Below, piece after piece: positions 16,558-24,646 of a DNA stretch of 64,000 nucleotides. The notes beneath the pieces were generated by a model. That model did no database searches, was not told where the DNA came from, and saw nothing but the letters and a program-made list of their open reading frames with translations. The translations under genes were made by a program, and so were the position numbers. Location: NCBI GenBank assembly GCA_963780165.1, contig CAWABB010000007.1:372001-436000 (forward strand). The letters run 5' to 3'. Numbering within the stretch: position 1 is the first letter of the stretch; each line of letters opens with the position of its first letter. The DNA comes from CAWABB01 sp963780165. Its GTDB lineage: Bacteria; Bacteroidota; Ignavibacteria; UBA10030; UBA6906.

Positions 16558-17811
16558 CTACGCGGGCAACTCGATGGCTTTCTTTGCGCGGGCGCGCAGT
16601 TCGTCCCGGCTCCCCCGCAGCCGCACAACCTCCTTCACGATCCCGTCCAGATCGATCTGCTGGATGCACTCCAGGTTGAAGGGGCACTGCTTCTTCCAGC
16701 ACGGCGAGCAGTCGAGGCCGCGCGGGATGAGCTTGACTCCGTTGTCGAAGAGATCGATCTCCGACGGGCAGCTCACGCCGAACCAGACGATGATGTACTT
16801 CCCCCGCCCGATCGCCGCGTGCATGCCGAACGAATCGCCGCTTATCACCACGTCGCACAGGTCGATCGCACACAGCCCGCGGCGCACGCCGTCGGTCGTC
16901 CGCGTCTGGATGACGGCATCTCCGACCTGACGCGCGATCTCGGCGTTCCGCATCGTATCCTCCGGCCCTCCGAGCAAAACGAGCCGGAGTCCCTCCGCAG
17001 CTCGCAGCCTGTTGATCAGCGCAACATGCTGCTCGACGGTCATCTTCTTGTTCGGATACAGTTCAGAACAGCCGGTGTTGAATCCGACGATGAGGTCGGG
17101 TGACATTCCATTCCGGCCCATGAGCCCGTGCGATCGCTTGAACTCCTCCACGAATGCGGCCTCTTCCTTATTCAGCGGAAGGACATACCGGTCGCGACGG
17201 TACGGGAGCTTGAACTGCTCGCAGAGCAGCTGGGACCCGGATTTCTGGTTCACCCTGAATTTCAGATGATCGTCGAGTCCGAGAATATAGTTCTCCTCCG
17301 CTTCGCGGTTGAGCGGCACGATCACGCCCGTGTCGGTGATGCCGAATCCACGCTTCGTTCCGGCCGTGACTGCCCCTGCGAGCGCGCCCGAACGGACGGA
17401 CTTGTCCACGTTCAGAAGCAGATCGAACGTCAACGATTGCAGGATGAGCCACTGCTCCGGCTCCCACAGGTGGACCCTGTCGACGTACGGGTTGTGCGCC
17501 AGGAGCGGCGCCGCGTTCTTCAGCGTGATCCACGAGATGTGGCTCTGGGGGTAGAGCCTCTTCAGCGCCGGCAGGATGCTTGTCGTCACAAGCACGTTCC
17601 CCATCGCGTCGAGGTTGATGATGAGGATTCTCGTGCCATACGGAGCCGGATCGACACAGTGTGAGTAACACCGGGTGCCGGGAACACACGGCTTGTATCC
17701 GGTGAATCTCCTGCAATCGGGGAGCGACCACGCCGGCTTCGCCGGCCGCCGGACGCGCGAGCCCTTCGTTGTGGTGCGGCGTTGTGGGGGGCGACGGGAT
17801 GGTCTGGGCAT
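16558..17811 (-). CDS. Glycosyltransferase family 9 with an N-terminal cysteine cluster
   Basis: GT-B glycosyltransferase of 417 residues, probably in lipopolysaccharide or surface glycan synthesis. After a basic N-terminus comes a four-cysteine segment (C33, C42, C48, C52; pattern C-x8-C-x5-C-x3-C, context DCRRFTGYKPC). The GT9 core then begins at about 62 (ILIINLDAMGNVLVTT). The donor region has NTGCSELYPNKKM, LVLLGGPED and GDSFGMHAAIGRGK. Near the C-terminus is a second set, C368, C371, C376 and C382 (CSPCWKKQC), a common feature of one GT9 subgroup. AAGGAG lies about 10 nt before the ATG, and a promoter is present at 17836-17864. Confidence 0.82.
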   Translation of the reverse strand: MPRPSRRPPQRRTTTKGSRVRRPAKPAWSLPDCRRFTGYKPCVPGTRCYSHCVDPAPYGTRILIINLDAMGNVLVTTSILPALKRLYPQSHISWITLKNAAPLLAHNPYVDRVHLWEPEQWLILQSLTFDLLLNVDKSVRSGALAGAVTAGTKRGFGITDTGVIVPLNREAEENYILGLDDHLKFRVNQKSGSQLLCEQFKLPYRRDRYVLPLNKEEAAFVEEFKRSHGLMGRNGMSPDLIVGFNTGCSELYPNKKMTVEQHVALINRLRAAEGLRLVLLGGPEDTMRNAEIARQVGDAVIQTRTTDGVRRGLCAIDLCDVVISGDSFGMHAAIGRGKYIIVWFGVSCPSEIDLFDNGVKLIPRGLDCSPCWKKQCPFNLECIQQIDLDGIVKEVVRLRGSRDELRARAKKAIELPA

Positions 17812-17835
17812 CAGGCGGAGTCTCCTTACCCGGAT

Positions 17836-17864
17836 ATCCTAGACAAATCCGGATCCAGATTCAA
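17836..17864 (-). promoter_or_regulatory. Promoter of the GT9 gene at 16558
   Basis: Minus strand TTGAAT (17864-17859), 17-bp spacer, TAGGAT (17841-17836), giving a leader of about 18 nt. This makes the gene at least partly independent of the GT9 gene just upstream. Confidence 0.55.
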
Positions 17865-17906
17865 TGTGGGGCGCAACGGATGCACGACGTCAGGAGCGCA
17901 GCTGCG

Positions 17907-18998
17907 TCACGCGCGCCGGTCCGGTCCAGCACGCCCGCTGGCGTTCGGCCCCGCATGTCCGCCCGTGCGCTGTCCTGCGGCTTCGCGCGCGTCGCGCAGC
18001 TGCAGGAACGCGTTCAGGACGGCGGACACTTCCAGCTTCTCCATGCAGGGTAGTCCGATCGGACAGGACGTGAGATTGCAGCCGAGGCATGTCAGTCCTT
18101 CATTCCGGATCGTGCGGTGCCCTTCCCCGTAGGGTCCCTGCAGGACGGGATTGGTCGGGCCGTAGATCCCCAGCACGGGTGTGCCCACCGCCGCGGCGAT
18201 GTGCATTGGCCCTGAATCGTTGCTGATGACGAAGTCGCACCGCTTGAGCAGGACGGCGAGCTGGGGGAACGATGTCGGCGGCGGGATAAACGGAGCTTCG
18301 CGCATCGCGGCCCGGATGGACTCGACGTGATCCCGTTCTCCGGGCCCCCAGGTGAGCACGACCGAGCAGGCGTGTGCGGCAATGAGGCGATCGCAGAGCT
18401 GGGCGAAGTGCTGCACGCCCCATCGCTTCGTGTACCACCCTCCCGCCGTGTTGACCCCGATCAGCGGTGCGCCTGAGCGGCGCATCGCGGAGAGAAACCC
18501 GTCGACATATTCCTCATCGGCCAGCGAGAACGGGACTACCGGGGAGCGGTCGACAACCGGAATCCCAAGCGCTTCGACCGCATCGAGGTTGAACTGGACG
18601 TTGTGGACGGTCGCACCTCTCGGCTCCACACGCGTGGTGTAGGCATACTGCCTTCCGCGGAATCGATATCCGACCCGTGCCCGCGCGCCACTCAGGAACG
18701 TCACCAGGGCCGTGCGCGGGTTCCCGAAGAGGTCGATGATCATCTCGTAGCGCCGTCTCCGGACCTCCCGGATGAGGTCAAGTCCGCTCATGTGCGTGCG
18801 GTCGTACACCACGACGCTGTTCACGTCCGGGTGGCCGCGCACCAGATCGGCAAACGGACGCTCTGTCAGGAAATCGATGATCGCAGAGGGGAACGCGCGG
18901 CGGAGGTTGCGGAGGACAGGGGTCGAGAGGACCACATCACCTGCGGCCCGGGGCTTGATGACGAGGATGGACTGAACGGAGGAGATATCCGGGCTCAT
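17907..18998 (-). CDS. Glycosyltransferase family 9 (heptosyltransferase-like)
   Basis: GT9 enzyme of 363 residues. The N-terminal half opens ILVIKPRAAGDVVLSTPVLRNLRRAFP, and the segment MIIDLFGNPRTALVTFLSGA follows. The donor half has GGWYTKRWGVQHFAQL, VVLTWGPGERD and the strong motif ISNDSGPMHIAAAVGTPVLGIYGPT. A cysteine set near the end (CLGCNLTSCPIGLPCM) resembles that of its neighbour. The last 30 residues are glycine/arginine-rich and probably disordered. It follows corA by 31 nt and precedes the other GT9 by 95 nt. The likely role is a lipopolysaccharide-core or O-glycan sugar transfer; the sugar is not known. Confidence 0.85.
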   Translation of the reverse strand: MSPDISSVQSILVIKPRAAGDVVLSTPVLRNLRRAFPSAIIDFLTERPFADLVRGHPDVNSVVVYDRTHMSGLDLIREVRRRRYEMIIDLFGNPRTALVTFLSGARARVGYRFRGRQYAYTTRVEPRGATVHNVQFNLDAVEALGIPVVDRSPVVPFSLADEEYVDGFLSAMRRSGAPLIGVNTAGGWYTKRWGVQHFAQLCDRLIAAHACSVVLTWGPGERDHVESIRAAMREAPFIPPPTSFPQLAVLLKRCDFVISNDSGPMHIAAAVGTPVLGIYGPTNPVLQGPYGEGHRTIRNEGLTCLGCNLTSCPIGLPCMEKLEVSAVLNAFLQLRDAREAAGQRTGGHAGPNASGRAGPDRRA

Positions 18999-19029
18999 GG
19001 CTGCGATAGAAAGCGATGCGCCGGGGAGG

Positions 19030-20031
19030 TCAGATCCACCTGTTGCGGCGGAAGACCCAGAGCATCCCTCCTGCGACGAGGACCATGCTCAGCGTTGTCA
19101 GAATCACCCCCATCGGAGATTCCAGGCCGGGCAAATGGGCGAAGTTCATTCCAAAGAAGCCCGTGATCACGCTCAGAGGGAGGAAGATCGTGGAAATGAT
19201 GGTGAGGACCTTCATCACCTGGCTGAGCTTGTTCGACGTAACGGACAGATACGCGTCGAGCAGCCCGCCCACGGTCTCCCGGTAGGAGTCCGTGAGGTCC
19301 GTCATCCGCACCAGGTGATCGAACACGTTGCGGTAATACAGCATCTCATCCCGGGTGATCAGGGTGAACTCGCCTCGCGAGAGGCGGTTCAGCATCTCCC
19401 GCTGATAGAACGCGACACGTCTCAGCGTGGTGATGTTCCGCCGCATCTGCAGGATACGGACCATCGTTTCCTGGGTCGGCTCGTGGAACACTTCCCGCTC
19501 CATGTCATCCATCAGGGAGTCGAGCTGATCAAGGATGGGCGTGTAGTTGTCGACCAGCTCGTCGATGATGATATGGAAGAGGAAGTCAGGCCCGCGGGCG
19601 AGCGCCTTGGGGTTTTTCGAGAGGAGCTGCTGGGCGTTGGTGATGGAGCGCAGCGGGCTGTAATGATGGGTCACGAGCGCCCGCTTCGACAGGAACGCGC
19701 TGAGCTGCGTGGTCCTGATTTCGAACCCTCCCCGCGAATCATCGGACGACGCGGTCGCCGACGCCTCCACGGGATTGAAAATAATGAAGAGGTATTCCCC
19801 GAAATCCTCGACTTTCGGAAGATGCCCTTCCTCGTCGGCCCCGCGTTGCGTGTCCTCGATGGCCAGCGGGTGGAAATCGAACACGGAAACGAGCAGGGTC
19901 TCCTCTTCGGCCTCGAGGGGATTCTCGAGATCAACCCAGAGAACCCCCTCGGGAGAACTAAGGCACTGGCTGAGCTCTTTGAGAGTCAGCCGCCTGATTT
20001 CGCCGTTGATGTACTGGAGTATCGAAACCAT
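19030..20031 (-). CDS. corA: Magnesium/cobalt transporter CorA
   Basis: Inner-membrane divalent cation channel of 333 residues. A long cytoplasmic alpha/beta and helical domain (about 1-270) precedes two transmembrane helices at the C-terminus. The pore signature GMNFAHLPG follows the first helix (LPLSVITGFFGMNF). The short positively charged tail (FRRNRWI) is typical. The ATG at 20031 fits the family start (VSILQYINGEIRRLTL). A role in Mg2+ uptake is the usual assignment; some members move Zn2+ or Co2+. The two GT9 genes follow on the same strand. Confidence 0.93.
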   Translation of the reverse strand: MVSILQYINGEIRRLTLKELSQCLSSPEGVLWVDLENPLEAEEETLLVSVFDFHPLAIEDTQRGADEEGHLPKVEDFGEYLFIIFNPVEASATASSDDSRGGFEIRTTQLSAFLSKRALVTHHYSPLRSITNAQQLLSKNPKALARGPDFLFHIIIDELVDNYTPILDQLDSLMDDMEREVFHEPTQETMVRILQMRRNITTLRRVAFYQREMLNRLSRGEFTLITRDEMLYYRNVFDHLVRMTDLTDSYRETVGGLLDAYLSVTSNKLSQVMKVLTIISTIFLPLSVITGFFGMNFAHLPGLESPMGVILTTLSMVLVAGGMLWVFRRNRWI

Positions 20032-20128
20032 GCGCTCTGTGATGGGCGGCCTGTCGCCGGACCTATGCTTCCTTCGTGGTGGGTACAGCCAGCACCCGGT
20101 CGCCGAACGAGTTGAGTTGCTTCATCCG

Positions 20129-20385
20129 TCAGGACCAGACCAGCTTGTTGTCGCGCATCATGATGTCCGGGCAGCCGTCGCGGTAGAGAGTGCACGCGCT
20201 CGTCGGTTCGAGCCAGCGAATCGCGTCATTGGGGAGTGTCCAGGGAAGTCTGTACGGATCAGTCGCGAGAATTGGCGTACGCATGGTCGGGACTCCATAT
20301 CCAGAAAGTCAGGCAGGTTGAACCGACGCCGACCAGTTCACCACCGAACCGGCGGAGCATGCGGGTTCGGAGCCTTCATAGGCAT
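20129..20385 (-). pseudogene. Remnant of a radical-SAM protein N-terminus
   Basis: Reading from ATG 20385, one frame gives MPMKAPNPHAPPVRW, a TGA stop, then FNLPDFLDMESR. The continuation lies in another frame, RTPILATDPYRLPWTLPNDA followed by IRWLEPTSACTLYRDGC, and stops at 20129. The last part closely resembles the start of radical-SAM enzymes, where the motif would be C-x3-C-x2-C (as in ACNLYCDGCY). Here the middle cysteine is arginine, and everything downstream is missing. A stop, a frameshift, a lost ligand and a truncation together argue for a decayed gene. The original function is not known. Confidence 0.5.
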
Positions 20386-20418
20386 GTGGAAGAACGTGGT
20401 GGTGATGCACGTCACTTC

Positions 20419-20446
20419 AATATATACCTTTTTAGACGAATGGCAA
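20419..20446 (-). promoter_or_regulatory. Probable promoter left upstream of the radical-SAM remnant
   Basis: Minus strand TTGCCA (20446-20441), 16-bp spacer, TATATT (20424-20419). It points toward the remnant and, beyond it, toward corA, which it may now serve. Confidence 0.45.
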
Positions 20447-20654
20447 TCCTTCGCAGGCAAATGAGTTGCATCCGCCCGCGGAGGCCCGACGGCCCGGACG
20501 CCAGACCAGACTCCGGGCCTGGAAGTGGCGGTTGATGTGCCGGGACCGTATCTTGCAGATGCTGGACGCCCCCTCCCCTGTCGATTCTTACAACTCTCCC
20601 CCGTCGACATCAGCCGGTCAGCGCCGGCCGTTCATACTGTTCGGCTCGCTTCGC

Positions 20655-22073
20655 ATGGAAACCCTCGTTCGCGATATCGTCCGGATTGTCACGGCGAGCT
20701 ATCCGCTCGCCGTCGCGCTCACGTGGTTTGTCGCGGTCGTGCTGCTCGTAAGCGGCACGGATGACGTGCTTATGGACCTCGCCTACTGGTACCAGAGAAT
20801 ATTCCGCCGCCGGCGGTTCACGCAGCACGAACGGATTCCCCTCGAGGATCTTCATGGTTCCCCCGAGAAGCTGATCGCCATGTTCGTTCCCACATGGCGG
20901 GAGGAGAACGTTCTCGAACAGATGCTGACGCGCGCCTGCGAATCGATCGACTACGGCCGCTACGACATCTTTGTAGGCGTATACCCGAACGATCCGCGGA
21001 CGCTCGAGAAGGCACGGCGCGCGGCTGATCGGTTCCCGCGGATCCACGTCGTCATCGGAGGCCACGCAGGGCCGTCCTCGAAAGCGGAGAACCTGAATGA
21101 GATCTTCGAGGGGATGATTCGCTATGAAAACAGAACCGGCGTGAGGTACGAGCTCATCGTCCTTCATGACGCGGAGGACGTCATTCACCCGCAGTCGTTG
21201 CGCGCATTCAACGTCTTCATCCCCCGCTACGACATGGTTCAGCTCCCGGTGTTTCCGTTGCCCGTCCCGAAGCGGGAGTGTGTCCACTGGGTCTACGCCG
21301 ACGAATTCGCCGAGAACCACACGAAGGAACTCCTCGCCAGGCAGGCCGTCAGCGGATTCGTCCCGTCGGCAGGCGTCGGCACGGCATTCAATCGATGGAT
21401 CCTGGAGTTTGCCGGCACATCGTTCGGGCGCAACCTCTTCAGCCGCCGCAGCCTCACGGAGGACTACGACATGGCGCTTCGCCTGGCGCTCGCCGGGGCG
21501 AAGCTCGCCTTCCTGTACCGGCCGTTCGGGCAGCAGATTGCCACATGGGCCTACTTTCCCCGGACATTCCAGGCCGCAGTCCGGCAGCGGACCCGCTGGC
21601 TCATTGGCATCTGTCTTCAGACGTGGAGGTCGTACGGATGGCGGGGCGGACTGCGCCTTCGCGCGATACTGGTCAGGGACCGGAAGGCCATCCTGGTCAA
21701 CATTGTCAGCGGTCTTTCCTATGCGGTCCTCCTGTATGTGGCGGGGTTGGAGAGCGTTTCCCGGGGGCTCGGCGGGACCGAGCAGATTCAGCCGGTGGTG
21801 GAAAAAGGGTCGGCGCTCTGGTATATTGTGTTCGCCGATACCCTGCTGATGCTCTGGAGAATTCTCCAGCGATACGCGAGTGTGCGCCGCGTGTACGGGC
21901 ACGCAGCCGCCCTGCTGAGCATCCCCAGGCTTGCCGTCGGCAACGTCATCAACTTCGCCGCCGCGGTCAGGGCGATCGGCCAGGCGCTCTCCTATGGCCT
22001 CCGCGGACGGCGCATCCCGTGGGAGAAGACCGTTCATGTCTATCCTGCCGTCCATGATCCAGCACCCGGATAA
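20655..22073 (+). CDS. Membrane-bound family 2 glycosyltransferase (NfrB-like)
   Basis: Processive-type GT2 of 472 residues in the inner membrane. One N-terminal transmembrane segment (PLAVALTWFVAVVLLVSG) precedes a cytoplasmic catalytic domain with FVPTWREENVLEQML, a DxD-like LHDAEDVIHP, the TEDYDMALRLA motif and QRTRWLIG (the QxxRW site). Three or four C-terminal membrane segments follow. The layout resembles the glycosyltransferase part of NfrB, the phage N4 receptor-associated protein, and cellulose-synthase-like enzymes. The ATG at 20655 is preferred over earlier in-frame starts because the upstream residues are low-complexity. A receiver-domain protein follows after 3 nt, so the two are cotranscribed. 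Confidence 0.82.
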   Translation: METLVRDIVRIVTASYPLAVALTWFVAVVLLVSGTDDVLMDLAYWYQRIFRRRRFTQHERIPLEDLHGSPEKLIAMFVPTWREENVLEQMLTRACESIDYGRYDIFVGVYPNDPRTLEKARRAADRFPRIHVVIGGHAGPSSKAENLNEIFEGMIRYENRTGVRYELIVLHDAEDVIHPQSLRAFNVFIPRYDMVQLPVFPLPVPKRECVHWVYADEFAENHTKELLARQAVSGFVPSAGVGTAFNRWILEFAGTSFGRNLFSRRSLTEDYDMALRLALAGAKLAFLYRPFGQQIATWAYFPRTFQAAVRQRTRWLIGICLQTWRSYGWRGGLRLRAILVRDRKAILVNIVSGLSYAVLLYVAGLESVSRGLGGTEQIQPVVEKGSALWYIVFADTLLMLWRILQRYASVRRVYGHAAALLSIPRLAVGNVINFAAAVRAIGQALSYGLRGRRIPWEKTVHVYPAVHDPAPG

Positions 22074-22076
22074 CGA

Positions 22077-22439
22077 ATGCTGACACGCATCCTGTTCGCA
22101 GAGGACGATTTCAATGCGAGGACAATCGTGAGCGACCAGCTGGTCGCCGCGGGCTTTCATGTCGAAGCCGTTGCCGACGGCGCGGACGCCATCGAACGAT
22201 TGCAGGCGGATGCGTTTGACCTTCTCCTTCTGGACATTCTGATGCCCCGGAAGGACGGCCTGGCCGTGCTGCGCTGGCTGAAACACCAGGAGATCGCCCC
22301 CCGGGTGATCATGCTCACCGGCATCGATGACCTTGCAACCGCCGTCGAGGCCGTCAAGCTGGGCGCCAGCGACTACGTGACCAAGCCCTTCGCATTCGAC
22401 GCCCTGCTTGCCTCCATCGAGCGTGTGCTTGCCCGCTGA
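22077..22439 (+). CDS. Stand-alone response regulator receiver protein
   Basis: CheY-like protein of 120 residues with only a receiver domain. The acidic pocket is E9/D10/D11, the phosphorylated aspartate is D53 (LLLLDILMP), and the switch residues T81 and K103 (VTKPF) are in place. There is no output domain. It starts 3 nt after the glycosyltransferase gene, and no histidine kinase is in the window. A plausible reading is phosphorylation-dependent control of the neighbouring glycan synthase, as seen with receiver proteins near polysaccharide synthases, but that is inference. Confidence 0.9.
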   Translation: MLTRILFAEDDFNARTIVSDQLVAAGFHVEAVADGADAIERLQADAFDLLLLDILMPRKDGLAVLRWLKHQEIAPRVIMLTGIDDLATAVEAVKLGASDYVTKPFAFDALLASIERVLAR

Positions 22440-22520
22440 GCGCGTTCCGTCCGCGCCGTATTGCATCGATGGCCGGGCTTCCGTACGTTGTGGGCTGGAT
22501 CCCGCACCTCCCACCTCACC

Positions 22521-23288
22521 ATGCATGCCGGTTCAACCATGACCCCGAGGACTCGTCGTTCGACGCGACCGGTCAGGATCACCTGGCTCGGTCATTCAGC
22601 TTTCCGGTGTGATACACCGGGAGGCAAAACCATGTATATCGACCCCTGGCTTGAGAATCCGAAAGCCCCTGCGGGGGCCGCTTCGGCGGCAACTGCGGAC
22701 CTCATCTTCCTGACGCACGGACACGCTGATCATCTGGGAAACACGATTGACCTGGCGCTCCGCACCGGGGCGCCGGTCTACGCGATGCACGAGGTGGCAC
22801 TGTATCTTCAGAGCCGGGGCGTTTCAAACGCGGTCGGCATGAACATCTCCGGAACGGTCGTGATCGGCGGCATCAGCGCGACGATGACCGATGCGAGGCA
22901 CAGCGGCGGGATCGAAGTCGGAGAGGGAACGCCTGGCGGAACAGGGATCATCGGCGGAGCGGCTCCAGCCGGATTTGTCTTCACGCTTGAAAATGGCTAC
23001 ACGATGTACCACGCGGGCGACACCGGACTGTTCGGCGACATGAAGCTGATAGGAGAACTGTACCGCCCATCCCTCGTCATCCTCCCTATCGGCGGGCTCT
23101 ACACAATGGGGCCCCGGGAAGCTGCCCGGGCATGCGTGCTGCTGAAGCCGAAACTGATTCTCGGGATGCACTACGGGACGTTCCCCGTCCTGGCCGGCAA
23201 TCCCGCCGCATTGAAGCGCGCGCTTCCGCCCGCACTCAGGGGCCGCGTGAGATCGCTGGAGCCCGGCGAATCACTCGACATTCAGTAA
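22521..23288 (+). CDS. UlaG-like metal-dependent hydrolase (metallo-beta-lactamase fold)
   Basis: Cytoplasmic hydrolase of about 255 residues in the UPF0173 family. It begins with ITWLGHSAFR, then carries the metal-binding THGHADHLGN (HxHxDH), a later histidine in TDARHSGG, the aspartate in YHAGDTGLFGD, and a C-terminal histidine in LGMHYGTFPVL. The two possible starts (22521 and 22539) lack a clear ribosome-binding site, and both keep the whole fold. The substrate is unknown for this family apart from L-ascorbate-6-phosphate in UlaG itself. It lies between the receiver gene and the MscS gene. Confidence 0.85.
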   Translation: MHAGSTMTPRTRRSTRPVRITWLGHSAFRCDTPGGKTMYIDPWLENPKAPAGAASAATADLIFLTHGHADHLGNTIDLALRTGAPVYAMHEVALYLQSRGVSNAVGMNISGTVVIGGISATMTDARHSGGIEVGEGTPGGTGIIGGAAPAGFVFTLENGYTMYHAGDTGLFGDMKLIGELYRPSLVILPIGGLYTMGPREAARACVLLKPKLILGMHYGTFPVLAGNPAALKRALPPALRGRVRSLEPGESLDIQ

Positions 23289-23300
23289 ACAGGACGACCG

Positions 23301-24353
23301 ATGCTCAACGAAGTCTATTTCGGGAACACGATTCACGAGTGGCTGGCCGCAGCCGTGACGGCTGTGGTCGTCTTTGCGCTGCTGCTGATGCTGCGGCATC
23401 TCATCAAGAAGCGGCTGAAGATATTCTCGAAGCGGACGGAAACCAGGCTGGATGACCTCGTCGTCGAGGTCATGGGGCGAACTAAGTACGTCTTCCTGAT
23501 CCTGCTGTCCCTCTACGCAGGGTCGTTGAACCTGACGCTTTCCGAAATGGCGCGGGACGTCCTGAGCATCCTTGTCCGCCTGATGATCCTTCTGCAGATC
23601 GGCATCTGGGCCTCGTCCACGGCGACGTTCCTGCTTCGGGGCAAGGACTCGGACGGCGGGAAGCATGCCTCCCGCTCTGCCATCGTGTTTTCCGTCAAGC
23701 TTGTGATCTGGTCGATCGTTGTGCTGGTGGCCCTGACAAACCTGGGGGTCGACGTGACGGCGCTGATCACCGGCCTTGGGATCGGGGGTGTCGCCGTTGC
23801 GCTCGCGCTCCAGAGCGTTCTGGGGGACTTGTTCGCATCCATGTCCATTACGCTCGACGAGCCGTTCGTGCCCGGCGACTTCATTGCCGTTGACGCGGTG
23901 ATGGGCACAGTGGAACAGATCGGCTTGAAGACGACCCGCCTGAAGAGCATCTCCGGTGAACAGGTCATCCTTGCGAACACGGATCTGCTGAAGAGCAGGA
24001 TCAGGAATTTCGGGAGGATGCAGGAACGGCGGATTGTGTTCAACGTCGGCGTCACATACCAGACCACTCATGAGGCGCTCGAAAAGATTCCTGGGATGAT
24101 GAAGGAGATCATCGAAACCAAGGAGGGCACCCGGTTCGACCGCGCGCATTTCCAGAAGTTCGGAGACTCTGCGCTGGTGTTCGAGGTCGTGTACTTCGTC
24201 ACCACCGCCGATTACCTGCGCTACATGGACATCCAGCAGGCGGTCAATCTCGAGATCTGCAAACGATTCCAGGACGGGGGGATCGCCTTTGCCTATCCGA
24301 CGCACACCGTGTTCGTCCACCCGCAGGTCTCGCCCACCCCTCTTCCGGGATGA
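23301..24353 (+). CDS. Small-conductance mechanosensitive channel, MscS family
   Basis: Inner-membrane channel of 350 residues that vents solutes under osmotic stress. The first part has about four membrane segments. The pore helix region is GLGIGGVAVALALQSVLGDLFASM, close to the MscS pore signature (read as two short motifs, GIGGVAVALA and LGDLFAS). The beta domain follows with EPFVPGDFIAV and GTVEQIGLKTTRLKS, then a mixed alpha/beta vestibule. It starts 12 nt after the hydrolase stop. The C-terminal part is typical for the short MscS class. Confidence 0.92.
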   Translation: MLNEVYFGNTIHEWLAAAVTAVVVFALLLMLRHLIKKRLKIFSKRTETRLDDLVVEVMGRTKYVFLILLSLYAGSLNLTLSEMARDVLSILVRLMILLQIGIWASSTATFLLRGKDSDGGKHASRSAIVFSVKLVIWSIVVLVALTNLGVDVTALITGLGIGGVAVALALQSVLGDLFASMSITLDEPFVPGDFIAVDAVMGTVEQIGLKTTRLKSISGEQVILANTDLLKSRIRNFGRMQERRIVFNVGVTYQTTHEALEKIPGMMKEIIETKEGTRFDRAHFQKFGDSALVFEVVYFVTTADYLRYMDIQQAVNLEICKRFQDGGIAFAYPTHTVFVHPQVSPTPLPG

Positions 24354-24383
24354 ACCCCGCGTCGCGACGACGCAGAAATGACG

Positions 24384-24419
24384 AGGCCCCGGTCCCGCGT
24401 CAGCGGGGAGCCGGGGCCT
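24384..24419. terminator. Bidirectional terminator hairpin between converging genes
   Basis: AGGCCCCGG (24384-24392) pairs with CCGGGGCCT (24411-24419), extended inward by CCCGC/GCGGG. It sits between the MscS gene (plus) and the ribbon-helix-helix gene (minus). The T-tracts on both sides are weak. Confidence 0.65.
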
Positions 24420-24460
24420 TCGTGTGCTGCCTCGTATCGTCAGGACGTCAGATCATTCCT

Positions 24461-24646
24461 TCAGGAGTCTCCCTCGTTCCGCCTCTCGGAACCCTCGATC
24501 CCTTTGCGTATCCGCCCCGCCCGTCGGGCGGATTCGGTCAGAAGGTACTCGATCTGCGCGTTGACGCTGCGAAGATCGTCCGCCGCCCATTTTTCCAGGA
24601 CGTCATACAGGTCAGGGCCCAGGCGGAGAAGGAACCGCTTCTTCAT
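24461..24646 (-). CDS. Arc-type ribbon-helix-helix DNA-binding protein
   Basis: Protein of 61 residues. KKRFLLRLGPDLYDVLEKWA is a beta-strand followed by a first helix, and DLRSVNAQIEYLLTESARRAG is the SVNAQIE-type second helix characteristic of Arc/MetJ-like repressors, followed by a basic tail. Its ATG overlaps the SPFH stop by four bases (ATGA), so the two proteins are made together. The palindromic DNA over the shared promoter (25540-25560) is a candidate binding site, so autoregulation is likely; this is inference. Confidence 0.82.
   Translation of the reverse strand: MKKRFLLRLGPDLYDVLEKWAADDLRSVNAQIEYLLTESARRAGRIRKGIEGSERRNEGDS

Larger units (their letters stand above)
20032..20654. 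other. Intergenic region with a decayed gene
   Basis: This 623-bp gap between the divergent corA and GT2 genes holds the radical-SAM remnant (20129-20385, minus) and a probable minus-strand promoter (20419-20446). A TATCTTGC sequence at 20549 could be a plus-strand -10 for the GT2 gene, but it has no convincing -35. I see no intact gene here. Confidence 0.6.

Noticed and set aside
20129..20284. A functional 51-codon gene at the radical-SAM remnant
   Set aside because: The product would contain only one half of the cluster motif with a lost cysteine, and its natural N-terminus lies in a different frame upstream. A remnant is more likely.
20610..22526. A 638-codon open frame on the minus strand across the glycosyltransferase and receiver genes
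   Set aside because: The opposite strand carries well-conserved GT2 and receiver motifs. The minus-strand product has no recognisable domain and unusual His/Arg/Asp content.
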